A stretch of DNA of 64,000 bases, taken from positions 496,001 to 560,000 of the forward strand of contig JBCBVY010000001.1 in NCBI GenBank assembly GCA_039817385.1, written 5' to 3'. Below, in pieces: positions 18,118 to 26,548 of this stretch; within the stretch, counting starts at the first letter, position 1, and each line of letters opens with the position of its first letter. Made by a program: the position numbers and the translations under genes. Source of the stretch: JBCBCP01 sp039817385. Lineage in GTDB: Bacteria; Pseudomonadota; Alphaproteobacteria; Rhodobacterales; Rhodobacteraceae. Below the pieces are notes generated by a model. That model was given only the letters and a program-made list of their open reading frames with translations. It had not been told where the DNA came from and did no database searches.

Positions 18118-18152
18118 AAAAAAAGCGGCACCCGATTGCTCGGGGCCGCTTT
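18118..18152 (-). terminator. Intrinsic terminator between mltG and GTA gene 1
   Basis: On the minus strand AAAGCGGCCCCGA pairs with TCGGG-T-GCCGCTTT around a GCAA loop and runs straight into seven T's, a strong intrinsic terminator. It ends about 50 bases before the first GTA start codon and lies downstream of the predicted promoter at 18180-18208. It may simply end the fabF-mltG transcript, or act as an attenuator for GTA transcription. Confidence 0.85.
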
Positions 18153-18179
18153 GGTGTAAGCCTGTCCAGCTTGTCTGAC

Positions 18180-18208
18180 TTTCTACTTTAGACAGTGCGC
18201 AAAGTCAA
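18180..18208 (-). promoter_or_regulatory. Predicted sigma-70 promoter upstream of the GTA
   Basis: On the minus strand TTGACT (-35) and TAGAAA (-10) are separated by 17 bases, in the mltG-g1 gap. Transcription would begin near 18173 and meet the hairpin at 18152-18118 within about 20 bases before reaching g1. The match is good but unproven; the -10 is imperfect. Confidence 0.5.
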
Positions 18209-18256
18209 CAATTTCCACGCGCGGGAACGCGCGCTGGCCTTACCAAAACCCTAACC

Positions 18257-19417
18257 TCATTCGCCCTCTGCGGCCCGCTCCGCCTCGATCTGGCGCCAGA
18301 CGGCGACGTTGCGGTTATGCTCCGCCAGCGTCGTTGCAAACGCGTGCCCGCCCGTGCCGTCCGCCACGAAAAAGATATAGGGCGTCGTGTCCGGATTGGC
18401 CGCGGCCTCAAGGCTCGCGCGGCCCGGATTCGCAATCGGCGTGGGCGGCAAACCATCAATGACATAGGTGTTCCACGGCGTCGCTGCCCGAAGCTCTGAC
18501 CGGCGTAAACCGCGGCCCAGAACCCCCTGCCCCCGCGTGATCCCATAGATTACCGTCGGGTCCGTCTGAAGCCGCATCCCCTGATTGATCCGGTTCACGA
18601 ACACGCTCGCCACCTGGCGCCGCTCGTCCGCCACGCCGGTTTCCTTCTCGATGATCGACGCCAGCGTGATCAAATCTTCAGGGCTTTCAATCGGCAGGTC
18701 CGGGTCACGCCCCTCCCACGCCGCAGCCACCAGAATTTCCTGCCGCCGCGCCATTTCGGCCAGAACACCCGCACGGTCTGCACCCGGCCGTACCTCGTAG
18801 CTGTCTGGCGCAAGCGCGCCTTCGGGCGGCACCTCCGCAACCTCACCCTGCAGCACGTCCATCCCCTTCAGGCTTTCCACCACCTGCCAGGACGTCACCC
18901 CTTCGGCCAGCGCGATCCGGAACCGCGTGTCGGACTGCGCCTTTTTCTCCTCGTAAAGCGGTGGGGCCTCTTCACCCCCGACGACAAATTCCGCCCGCTC
19001 GACAAAGCGGTTGGTGGCCGGGTCCAGCTCACGCACCTGGACCGACAGGCGGTTCACACCCACACGGTAGACCACTTCGGTTCCGCAGGTGCTCGCCCCG
19101 CCACGGGTCACAATATCAACGATCTCTTCCATCGACGCGCCCGGCTCGATCAGGAACGATCCCGCTTTCAGGTCCTGCGTCTTGTCCGCGTAATCCGCAC
19201 CAATCCGGAAGATGGAGGCCGAACGGACCGCGCCCTGCCGCTCAAGGTCATTTGACACCCGCCGCATGTTTGACCCGCGATCCACCTTCAGGCAAATCGC
19301 CTCCGCCAGCGGGCCGGTATTCTCATATTGCCCGCGCCCCCACAGGATCACACCGCCCAGCACGAACAGCGCAACCACCAGAAACGTCAAAGCGTTGGAC
19401 GCAATGCTGCGCCACAT
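18257..19417 (-). CDS. mltG: Endolytic murein transglycosylase
   Basis: MltG (YceG family) cleaves nascent glycan strands and sets their length. The protein has 386 residues with one N-terminal membrane anchor (ALTFLVVALFVLGGVILW), a LysM-like region, and the catalytic domain with the key Glu in LASIIEKETG, followed by FVNRINQGMRLQTDPTVIYG and TPWNTYVIDGLPPTPIANPG. It lies 5 bases after fabF and is presumably co-transcribed with the fatty-acid genes. It is the last gene before the GTA terminator. Confidence 0.95.
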   Translation of the reverse strand: MWRSIASNALTFLVVALFVLGGVILWGRGQYENTGPLAEAICLKVDRGSNMRRVSNDLERQGAVRSASIFRIGADYADKTQDLKAGSFLIEPGASMEEIVDIVTRGGASTCGTEVVYRVGVNRLSVQVRELDPATNRFVERAEFVVGGEEAPPLYEEKKAQSDTRFRIALAEGVTSWQVVESLKGMDVLQGEVAEVPPEGALAPDSYEVRPGADRAGVLAEMARRQEILVAAAWEGRDPDLPIESPEDLITLASIIEKETGVADERRQVASVFVNRINQGMRLQTDPTVIYGITRGQGVLGRGLRRSELRAATPWNTYVIDGLPPTPIANPGRASLEAAANPDTTPYIFFVADGTGGHAFATTLAEHNRNVAVWRQIEAERAAEGE

Positions 19418-19422
19418 CGGCG

Positions 19423-20682
19423 TTACTCCACCTTGCCAAAGATGACGGAGGCGTTCGTGCCGCCAAAGCCAAACGAGTTCGACAGCGCCACGTTCACCGC
19501 CCGCTCCCGCTTTGCATTGGGAGCAAGGTCCACAGGCGTCTCCACCGCGGGGTTGTCGAGGTTAATCGTCGGCGGGCAAACCTGATCGCGGATCGCGAGG
19601 ATCGAAAAAATCGCCTCAATCGCCCCAGCCGCGCCCAGCAGGTGCCCGGTTGCGCTCTTGGTCGACGACATTGTGACCTTGTCCGCCGCATCGCCCATCA
19701 GCCGCTGCACCGCGCCCAGTTCAATCGTGTCCGCCATCGTAGAGGTGCCGTGCGCATTGATGTAGTCAATCGCGCTTGGCTCAAGCCCTGCATTCTTCAG
19801 CGCCGCGCGCATCGAGCGTTCGCCGCCCTCACCATCCTCGGATGGGGCGGTGATATGGTAGGCGTCCCCCGAGAGGCCATAGCCCAGCACTTCGGCATAA
19901 ATCTTCGCCCCGCGCGCGCGGGCGTGCTCGTACTCCTCAAGCACGACAATGCCCGCGCCCTCGCCCATCACGAACCCGTCCCGGTCCGCGTCATAGGGGC
20001 GCGAGGCGCGCTTGGGATCATCCGCGCGCTTCGTGCTCAGCGCCTTACAGGCGTTGAACCCCGCAATGCCGATCTTGCAGATCGCCGCCTCTGCGCCACC
20101 CGCAACCATCACATCCGCATCGCCAAACATGATCAGCCGCGCCGCATCGCCAATCGCGTGCGCGCCCGTCGAACAGGCGGTCACAACCGAATGATTTGGC
20201 CCCTTGAACCCGTACTTGATCGACACCTGACCCGAGATCAGGTTGATCAGCGCGCCGGGCACAAAGAACGGGGACACACGCCGCGGCCCCTTCTCTTCCA
20301 TCATCACCGCCGTATTCGCGATAGAGTTCAAACCACCAATGCCCGAGCCGATCAGGACGCCCGTGCGCTCCAGGTCTTCGGCGGCGTCCGGCGCCCAGCC
20401 GCTGTCCTCAACGGCCTGCTGCGCCGCAGCCAGGCCAAACATGATGAACGTGTCGACCTTGCGCTGCTCTTTTGGCGCCATGTAAGCATCTGCGTTGAAC
20501 GTGCCGTCCGAGCCATCGCCGCGCGGCACTTCGCAGGCATAGGTCGTGACCAGCCCCTCGGTGTCGAACTGCGTGATCGGGCCAGCACCAGACTGCCCGT
20601 CAAGGATCCGGCTCCAGCTTGCCTCGACCCCGTCCGCCAGCGGCGTGACCAGTCCCAGCCCGGTTACGACAACTCTGCGCAT
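19423..20682 (-). CDS. fabF: Beta-ketoacyl-ACP synthase II
   Basis: FabF extends acyl-ACP by condensation with malonyl-ACP. The Cys-His-His active site is seen in VTACSTGAHAI, NAHGTSTMADTIE and SATGHLLGAAG. The ATG at 20682 (MRRVVVTGLGLVTPLA) has GAGG upstream and gives 419 residues, close to the usual 410-415; the longer frame to 20766 adds non-family residues. Normally it follows acpP; here two unrelated genes intervene. Confidence 0.97.
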   Translation of the reverse strand: MRRVVVTGLGLVTPLADGVEASWSRILDGQSGAGPITQFDTEGLVTTYACEVPRGDGSDGTFNADAYMAPKEQRKVDTFIMFGLAAAQQAVEDSGWAPDAAEDLERTGVLIGSGIGGLNSIANTAVMMEEKGPRRVSPFFVPGALINLISGQVSIKYGFKGPNHSVVTACSTGAHAIGDAARLIMFGDADVMVAGGAEAAICKIGIAGFNACKALSTKRADDPKRASRPYDADRDGFVMGEGAGIVVLEEYEHARARGAKIYAEVLGYGLSGDAYHITAPSEDGEGGERSMRAALKNAGLEPSAIDYINAHGTSTMADTIELGAVQRLMGDAADKVTMSSTKSATGHLLGAAGAIEAIFSILAIRDQVCPPTINLDNPAVETPVDLAPNAKRERAVNVALSNSFGFGGTNASVIFGKVE

Positions 20683-20737
20683 GATGCTCACCTCGAATTC
20701 AGATTGCGCGGCTTTTATCGTGCGGGCGCGCCAAGGT

Positions 20738-21667
20738 TCAAGACCGCTGGCCCGCGATAATGCCAATCACGGTGGTCAAGAGCTGCGCCGCCGTGCGCGC
20801 GCCAATGCCGTTCACGTCCGCATCGGGCTTGAATTCGACCATCGCGAAACCGGCAATCCGCGCCTTGGCCGCCACGCCCTGCACCAGCCGCACGACATCC
20901 CAATGGCCCAGACCTCCGGCGGTCGGCGCGATGACCGCAGGCATGATCGACGGGTCGAGCGCATCCACGTCCAGACAGATAATCACATCGTCCTTCGGCG
21001 GAATGGCGGCCAGTGCCACGGCAACGCCGCCGCGCCCCACATCATGCCCCGGCACCATGACCGTGCCGTACCGTTCGGCTGCCTTCACTTCGTCAAGACC
21101 AGCGCTGCCAATCCCGCGCTGGCCAATCTGCACAATCGTCTGCACGTGCTTCATCTCGGACGCGCGGCGCATCGTGCTCGAAAGCCCGTACTCTTCTCCT
21201 TCGAACCTGTCGCGCCAGTCGATATGCGCGTCGATCTGAAGGATATGGACCGCCCGCCCCTTATAGGCTTCAATCATCGGGATCGGCACAGAGTCATCCC
21301 CGCCAAGCACGACAGGCACCCCGCCGGCCTCCAGCACCTTGTGCGTGGCCGTCCGAATGCGCGTGCGCATCGTCGCCCCGCCGCCGTCAAAGGGTACATT
21401 GCCCGCATCCTCAACCGCCACACCCACCGGCACGACGCGTTCGCGCGTGTCAAAATTCATCCGGTCAAAGGCACCCGCATCGGTCATCGACCCAGCTCGG
21501 ATCGCATCCGGCCCGCCCGCGCAATATGGCCCGACGGAGGCGTATGGTGTCGCGCTGTCGGCGCCAAAGATCACGACCTCGCCCGCAGGCGCATCCAGAT
21601 CGCCCCCGGGCAGCCCCATGAACCGGTCCGAAGCGCCCCCGCCAAACAAAGACTTCAAATCGCTCAA
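20738..21667 (-). CDS. Agmatinase/ureohydrolase family protein
   Basis: This 309-residue enzyme of the arginase/agmatinase family hydrolyses a guanidino compound to urea using two Mn ions. Metal motifs are GGDDSVPIP, QIDAHIDW (DAHxD) and CLDVDALDPSIMPA (DxDxxDP). In the first motif an Asp replaces the usual His of GGDHS, a variation found in some ureohydrolases, so the substrate (agmatine, guanidinobutyrate or other) cannot be named. The start is TTG at 21667, supported by a GGGGGG tract 6 bases upstream and a TTGA overlap with the upstream gene's stop. It is coupled to the GNAT gene. Confidence 0.85.
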   Translation of the reverse strand: MSDLKSLFGGGASDRFMGLPGGDLDAPAGEVVIFGADSATPYASVGPYCAGGPDAIRAGSMTDAGAFDRMNFDTRERVVPVGVAVEDAGNVPFDGGGATMRTRIRTATHKVLEAGGVPVVLGGDDSVPIPMIEAYKGRAVHILQIDAHIDWRDRFEGEEYGLSSTMRRASEMKHVQTIVQIGQRGIGSAGLDEVKAAERYGTVMVPGHDVGRGGVAVALAAIPPKDDVIICLDVDALDPSIMPAVIAPTAGGLGHWDVVRLVQGVAAKARIAGFAMVEFKPDADVNGIGARTAAQLLTTVIGIIAGQRS

Positions 21668-22218
21668 TTTATTCCCCCCGATAATGGGCCACCTTCCGGC
21701 GCGCGCCGCCGCAGCATCAAAACCGCAGAGCCGTCCGGACTATCCCGCAATGCGGTGTATCCCAAACGTTCCGCCAGCGCCAAGGATCGCGCATTTTCAT
21801 GCGCAACCACGCAAACCAGCGGACCGGTCACGACACGGTCAAACCAATCATGGGCCGCGTTCGCAGCCTCCGGCCCAAACCCCTGCCCCTGTGCCGTCGG
21901 CCCCAGCACCCAGCCAGCCTCAGGATAGGCATCGAAATCCGCACCCCAGTCGCGCTTGGCTTGAAAAAAACCGACATGACCTGCGATTTGTCCGGCCCGA
22001 TGCGGCTCGATCGCCCATTGGCCGTACCCCATCAGTTGCCAATGCCCTGCGTTCTTAAGAAAAGCGCCCCAGCTTTCGGCGCGATCCCGCAGCGGCACGC
22101 CAATGTCGCCCACAACCCGGGCATCCGCCCACAGCTGCGCGTATCGGTCAAAATCCGAAAGCGTCATCGCCCGCAGCGTCAGACGCGCTGTGTTGATCGT
22201 TGGTACTACCCGGCCCAC
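21664..22218 (-). CDS. GNAT-family N-acetyltransferase
   Basis: This 184-residue GNAT protein of the RimJ/RimL type transfers acetyl from acetyl-CoA to an unknown amine. It begins INTARLTLRAMTLSDFDRYA (typical LxLRxxxxxD) and has the acetyl-CoA segment VLGPTAQGQGFGPEAANAA. It is the first gene after the acpP terminator and overlaps the ureohydrolase by 4 bases, so the two form a unit. A role in polyamine or guanidino-compound acetylation is possible but is only inferred from the pairing. Confidence 0.88.
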   Translation of the reverse strand: MGRVVPTINTARLTLRAMTLSDFDRYAQLWADARVVGDIGVPLRDRAESWGAFLKNAGHWQLMGYGQWAIEPHRAGQIAGHVGFFQAKRDWGADFDAYPEAGWVLGPTAQGQGFGPEAANAAHDWFDRVVTGPLVCVVAHENARSLALAERLGYTALRDSPDGSAVLMLRRRAPEGGPLSGGIN

Positions 22219-22274
22219 GCGAATAAACCCGCTCCGTTTTTCGCGAGTTTGACCCGCACCGCGCGTTTGACCAA

Positions 22275-22310
22275 CAAAAAAGCGCCCGTCCCGATGGGAC
22301 AGGCGCTTTC
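22275..22310 (-). terminator. Intrinsic terminator after acpP
   Basis: On the minus strand AAAGCGCCTGTCCC and GGGACGGGCGCTTTTTT form a stem with a short ATC loop followed by T's. It ends the short, highly expressed acpP transcript and separates it from the GNAT gene. Confidence 0.9.
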
Positions 22311-22336
22311 TCGCGCCCAGGTCGGCCGAAAATGAC

Positions 22337-22573
22337 TTAGGCCTGCGCTTCTTTTATGAAGTTCACAGCGTCGCCGAAGGTCTGGATGTTCTCGGCCGCG
22401 TCGTCCGGGATCTCGATGCCGAACTCTTCTTCGAACGCCATCACCAGTTCCACGGTATCCAGCGAGTCGGCGCCGAGGTCGTCGATGAAGGATGCGCTCT
22501 CGGCAACCTTCTCTTCTTCCACACCCAGATGCTCCACAACGATCTTCTTCACGCGGTCGGCGACGTCGCTCAT
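22337..22573 (-). CDS. acpP: Acyl carrier protein
   Basis: This 78-residue acidic carrier protein holds growing fatty acids on a 4'-phosphopantetheine arm attached to the Ser of the DSL motif (IDDLGADSLDTVELVMAFEE). The ATG at 22573 gives the standard length and has GAGGA upstream. It has its own 161-base upstream gap after fabG, in which a separate promoter is likely though I do not identify one clearly, and a strong terminator downstream. Confidence 0.98.
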   Translation of the reverse strand: MSDVADRVKKIVVEHLGVEEEKVAESASFIDDLGADSLDTVELVMAFEEEFGIEIPDDAAENIQTFGDAVNFIKEAQA

Positions 22574-22734
22574 GTCCAAATCCTCATTCCGTTCAGGCGT
22601 ATCTCGCGCCCGTCTGTGGCGGCCGCTTCGGGCCATTTATGCCCGTTCGGGCGGCGTTGCCAAAGGGGACAAAGCGCACCCCCCAGCGAAATCTGCGTGG
22701 CCTATAGCACACCGTGCCAAGATGGCAAGCGGTG

Positions 22735-23472
22735 TCACAGCATGGCCATTCCGCCGTTGACATGCAGCGTGGTACCCGTGACGTAGCCCGCCTCGGGACT
22801 GGCCAAATAGAGCGTCGCGGCGGCAATTTCACCCGGCGCGCCCATGCGCCCCGCGGGGATTTGCCCCATGATTGCGTCCTTCTGATCATCCGTCAGCTTG
22901 TCGGTCATGGCCGTTGCGATGAACCCCGGCGCGATGGCATTCACGGTGATCCCCCGGCTCGCCACCTCGTAGGCCAGGCTCTTGGACATGCCGACCATAC
23001 CCGCCTTAGACGCGGCATAGTTCGCCTGCCCCGGATTACCCGTCGCCCCCACAACCGAAGAGATATTCACGATCCGGCCCCAGCGCGCCTTCATCATTCC
23101 GCGAATGGCACCTTTACACAGCTTCATCGTCGCGGTCAGGTTCACGTCCAGAACGCTCTGCCACTCCTCATCCGACATCCGCATGAAAAGGTTGTCGCGC
23201 GTGATGCCCGCGTTGTTCACCAGAATATCTAGGCTGCCCATCGCGTCCGCAGCCTGCTTCGGCAGCGCCTCTACAGCCGCCATATCGCTCAGGTTACAGG
23301 GCAGCACATGCGCACGGCTCCCCAGCTCTTCCGCCAGCGCTTCCAGCGGCTCAACCCGCGTCCCGCTCAGACCCACAATCGCCCCTGCACCGTGCAAAGC
23401 GCGCGCAATATCCGCGCCAATGCCGCCCGACGCGCCGGTGATAAGGGCCGCTTTGCCGCTCAGGTCAAACAT
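22735..23472 (-). CDS. fabG: 3-oxoacyl-ACP reductase
   Basis: FabG is the NADPH-dependent reductase of fatty-acid synthesis, a 245-residue short-chain dehydrogenase. It has the TGASGGIGADIA cofactor motif, NNAGITRDNL, catalytic Ser in ISSVVGATGNPGQ and the YAASKAG catalytic Tyr/Lys motif, and ends in HVNGGMAML. Its start lies inside the 3' end of fabD (13-base overlap). Confidence 0.97.
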   Translation of the reverse strand: MFDLSGKAALITGASGGIGADIARALHGAGAIVGLSGTRVEPLEALAEELGSRAHVLPCNLSDMAAVEALPKQAADAMGSLDILVNNAGITRDNLFMRMSDEEWQSVLDVNLTATMKLCKGAIRGMMKARWGRIVNISSVVGATGNPGQANYAASKAGMVGMSKSLAYEVASRGITVNAIAPGFIATAMTDKLTDDQKDAIMGQIPAGRMGAPGEIAAATLYLASPEAGYVTGTTLHVNGGMAML

Positions 23473-24407
23473 GATGCCTCTCCCATCAACGCCACCACAT
23501 CCTCGGGCGTGCCTACGTTTTTGGTTGCAACCGACCGGTCAATGCGCCGGATCATACCCGACAACGCCTTACCTGCGCCGATTTCCCAAATCTCCGTGAC
23601 CCCGTGCGCGGCCATCCACGCCACGCTCTCGCGCCAGCGGACGGAACCGGTGACCTGCTCGACCAGCAAATCCCGAATGACCGCGGCATCGCTGACCGCC
23701 TGCGCGCGCACGTTGGCAACCAGCGGCACGGCGGGGTTTTTAATCTCCACCCGCGCGAGCGCATCGCGCATCACCTCCGCCGCAGGCGCCATCAAGCTGC
23801 AATGAAACGGCGCGCTAACAGGCAGCATGACCGCCCGCTTCGCGCCGCGTTCTTTGGCAATCTCAACCGCACGGGCCACCGCCGCCTTATGGCCACTGAC
23901 CACCACCTGGGCCGGGTCATTGTCATTCGCCGCCGCGCAAACCTCACCCTGCGCGGCCGTATCGGCCACTGCGCGCGCGGCTTCGAAATCAAGGCCCAGC
24001 AACGCCGCCATCGCGCCAACGCCAACCGGCACCGCGTCCTGCATCGCCTTGCCGCGCGTGCGCAGCAGCCGCGCACAATCGGCCACGCTCAGCGCGCCCG
24101 CCGCAGCCAGTGCGGAATACTCACCAAGCGAATGCCCGGCCACAAATGCCGCGCGGTCGATGCCAATCCCCTCGGCCTCCATCGCACGCACAGCAGCCAA
24201 CGACGTCGCCATCAGCGCAGGCTGCGCGTTTTGCGTCAGCGTCAGATCCGCAATATCGCCCTCCCAGATCAGATCGCTCAGCTTCTCGCCCAGTGCGTCA
24301 TCCACTTCCTCGAAAACTGCGCGGGCCGCCGGATATGCGTCTGCCAGAGCGCGGCCAGCCCCGATGGTCTGCGCACCCTGACCGGGAAAAACAAATGCAA
24401 TTTTCAT
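23460..24407 (-). CDS. fabD: Malonyl-CoA:ACP transacylase
   Basis: FabD loads malonate from CoA to ACP. The nucleophile Ser lies in GHSLGEYSALAAAG, with FPGQGAQTIGAG at the N-terminus and the catalytic His region in VSAPFHCSLM. The ATG at 24407 has GGAG upstream and gives 315 residues, the usual length; the open frame to 24494 is longer without support. It is the first gene of the minus-strand fab block. Confidence 0.97.
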   Translation of the reverse strand: MKIAFVFPGQGAQTIGAGRALADAYPAARAVFEEVDDALGEKLSDLIWEGDIADLTLTQNAQPALMATSLAAVRAMEAEGIGIDRAAFVAGHSLGEYSALAAAGALSVADCARLLRTRGKAMQDAVPVGVGAMAALLGLDFEAARAVADTAAQGEVCAAANDNDPAQVVVSGHKAAVARAVEIAKERGAKRAVMLPVSAPFHCSLMAPAAEVMRDALARVEIKNPAVPLVANVRAQAVSDAAVIRDLLVEQVTGSVRWRESVAWMAAHGVTEIWEIGAGKALSGMIRRIDRSVATKNVGTPEDVVALMGEASCLT

Positions 24408-24538
24408 GAGGTCTCCATTTTTGTTTATTCGCTCTAGCGCGCGCGCACACCATGCGCAACGGCGCACACGGTCTGCCCTTGCCGCACGCGCCATATGCCC
24501 AACATCCTAGAACAAGCACCCGCAGCCGGAGACAGCCC

Positions 24539-25777
24539 ATGTCCGCCACCGACACCGCCCCCGCCTTCGCCAACACAGCCAGCCGGTATGGCAGCATTTC
24601 CAAGTGGTTTCACTGGACCACCGCGCTGCTGATCATCACGCTTTTCCCCCTCGGGGTCATCGCCAATGACCTTGCCTACCAGATCAAAGCCGCCGATGTG
24701 CCGGATCCGGCAATGATCGCGCAGGCCGCCTGGCTTTTTTCCCTGCACAAGACCATCGGCATCGCGCTTTTCTTTGTCGCGCTCGCCCGCATCATCTGGG
24801 CCCTGACCCAGACCAAGCCGCAACCCATCCACGCCGAACGCAAGCTGGAAACCTTCGCCGCGGAAACGGCGCACTGGGTGCTCTACTCCAGCCTCGTGAT
24901 CGTGCCTCTGTCGGGCTGGATCCACCACGCCGCCACCTCTGGTTTCGCGCCGATCTGGTGGCCACTGGGCCAGACCCTTCCCCTTATCCCGCAAAGCGCA
25001 GCCGTGGCGGACCTTTTTGCCGGGGTGCATATCGTTGTCACCAAAGTGCTGCTGGTCGCAATGCTTGCGCATATCGCGGGTGCGCTGAAACATGTGGTCA
25101 TCGACCGCGACGGCACGCTGGCGCGCATGTGGTTCGGCAAGACCGAAGTGGCGGGCCAGTCCGCGCATAGCAGTACCCGCCCGATCATCGCCGCCGCCGC
25201 CGCATGGCTCGCCGCGCTTGGCATCGGGGCGGGCCTCGGCGTTTACGACAACCGCGGCTCCATTGCGGAGGCCGCGCAACTCGAAGCCGTCGCCTCCGAA
25301 TGGGCGGTTCAGGACGGCAGCATTGCAATCACCGTCACCCAGTTCGGCAGCGCGGTGAAGGGCAGCTTCGCCGACTGGACCGCCGCGATCTCCTTTGACG
25401 AAACGGTCGCCGAAGGCCCCGCCGGCACGGCAGAGGTGACCGTTTCGATTGGCTCACTCACGCTTGGCTCCGTGACCGATCAGGCAATGGGCACCGACTA
25501 CTTCAACACCGCCGAATTCCCGACGGCCACTTTCACCGCCGAGCTGATAGCGGTCGAGGGCGGGCATGTCGCAACCGGTACCCTGCGCATCCGGGATCAG
25601 GAACAGCCTGTCGAAATGCCATTTACCGTCACCGTTGACGGCGATACGGCCACCGCCTCTGGCATGCTCTCCGTCAACCGGCTCGATTTTAACATCGGCC
25701 AGAGCACGCAGGACGAAAGCACGCTCGCCTTCGCCGTCGATATCGCGGTGGACCTCACCGCGACCCGCGGCGAGTAA
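24539..25777 (+). CDS. Cytochrome b561 - YceI fusion protein
   Basis: This 412-residue protein joins two domains. Residues about 15-190 are a four-helix cytochrome b561 (WFHWTTALLIITLF, LFSLHKTIGIALFF, HWVLYSSLVIVPLSGWIHH, GVHIVVTKVLLVAMLAHIAG) with the histidines needed for two b hemes. After a fifth helix (about 205-222) a periplasmic YceI lipocalin-like domain follows (about 235-412; TDYFNTAEFPTATFTAELI). YceI proteins bind isoprenoid lipids, so electron transfer to or from a bound quinone is a reasonable inference. The start has GGAG upstream. It converges on a second, free-standing YceI gene. Confidence 0.9.
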   Translation: MSATDTAPAFANTASRYGSISKWFHWTTALLIITLFPLGVIANDLAYQIKAADVPDPAMIAQAAWLFSLHKTIGIALFFVALARIIWALTQTKPQPIHAERKLETFAAETAHWVLYSSLVIVPLSGWIHHAATSGFAPIWWPLGQTLPLIPQSAAVADLFAGVHIVVTKVLLVAMLAHIAGALKHVVIDRDGTLARMWFGKTEVAGQSAHSSTRPIIAAAAAWLAALGIGAGLGVYDNRGSIAEAAQLEAVASEWAVQDGSIAITVTQFGSAVKGSFADWTAAISFDETVAEGPAGTAEVTVSIGSLTLGSVTDQAMGTDYFNTAEFPTATFTAELIAVEGGHVATGTLRIRDQEQPVEMPFTVTVDGDTATASGMLSVNRLDFNIGQSTQDESTLAFAVDIAVDLTATRGE

Positions 25778-25793
25778 CCTGCAGCCAAAGAAA

Positions 25794-25825
25794 AAGCGCC
25801 GCGCGGACCTGCCCGCGCGGCGCTT
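25794..25825. terminator. Bidirectional terminator between the two YceI genes
   Basis: A perfect 13-bp inverted repeat (AAGCGCCGCGCGG and its complement) with a 6-base loop lies between two convergent genes. An A-run on its left side gives a T-run for minus-strand transcripts, so it should end both, most efficiently the leftward one. Confidence 0.85.
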
Positions 25826-25844
25826 CATGTGTTCAGAACGGGGT

Positions 25845-26414
25845 TCAGCCCGCGGCTTGCGCCTCGATCGAAATCGTCACCTCAACCGCGTCACCAACCG
25901 CCGGTGCGAAGGCACCCACGCCAAAGGCCGCGCGGCTCAGCGTCGTTGTCGCGTCAAACCCGAGCCATGCGGTGTTCGCCATCGGGTGCGTGCCCGCCTT
26001 GTTCAGCTTGGCGTCCAGCACAACCGACTGCGTGATGTCGTTCATCGTCAGATCGCCGGTGATCAGCGCAGTGTCCTCGCCCGTGACCTCGATGGAGGTG
26101 GAGGTAAAGGTCACCATGTCGCCCTCAGCCGCGCCGAAGAAGTCGCCGGACATAAAGTGGCCGTCACGCTGTTCCCAACCGGTGAACATGCTCATCACCG
26201 GCATGGACACGTTGACGGAGGATGCGGCGGGGTTTTCCGCGTCAAACATGATCTCGCCTTCAAAGCCGGAGAACATGCCGTAAGTGGTCGAAAAACCAAG
26301 GTGGTCGTAGGAAAAAATCACCTGGCTGTGGCTGGCATCCAGCATGTATTTGTCAGCGGCCAGTGCTGCGGTGGAAGCACCTGCAAGCAGGGTTGCAAGA
26401 AGAAGGGATTTCAT
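25845..26414 (-). CDS. Periplasmic YceI family protein
   Basis: This 189-residue exported YceI protein has a signal peptide (SLLLATLLAGASTAALAA). The YceI fold shows YMLDASHSQVIFSYDHLGF at the N-terminus, then FSGFEGEIMFD and the conserved ITGDLTMNDITQSVVLD. It is likely a lipid-binding periplasmic protein, perhaps a soluble partner of the fusion protein encoded convergently. The ATG at 26414 has GAGG upstream. The 134 bases upstream contain no other gene. Confidence 0.92.
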   Translation of the reverse strand: MKSLLLATLLAGASTAALAADKYMLDASHSQVIFSYDHLGFSTTYGMFSGFEGEIMFDAENPAASSVNVSMPVMSMFTGWEQRDGHFMSGDFFGAAEGDMVTFTSTSIEVTGEDTALITGDLTMNDITQSVVLDAKLNKAGTHPMANTAWLGFDATTTLSRAAFGVGAFAPAVGDAVEVTISIEAQAAG

Positions 26415-26548
26415 CGGGACATCCTCGATTGGGTTATAGCGTACGCGACAACATGGCGCACTTCCCGCCACCGACAACCCAACACGCCCGCGCACCATCT
26501 GCGCGCAGCCGCGCAGGTCATCCGCGCATAAATCCAAGGCCCGAGGTG

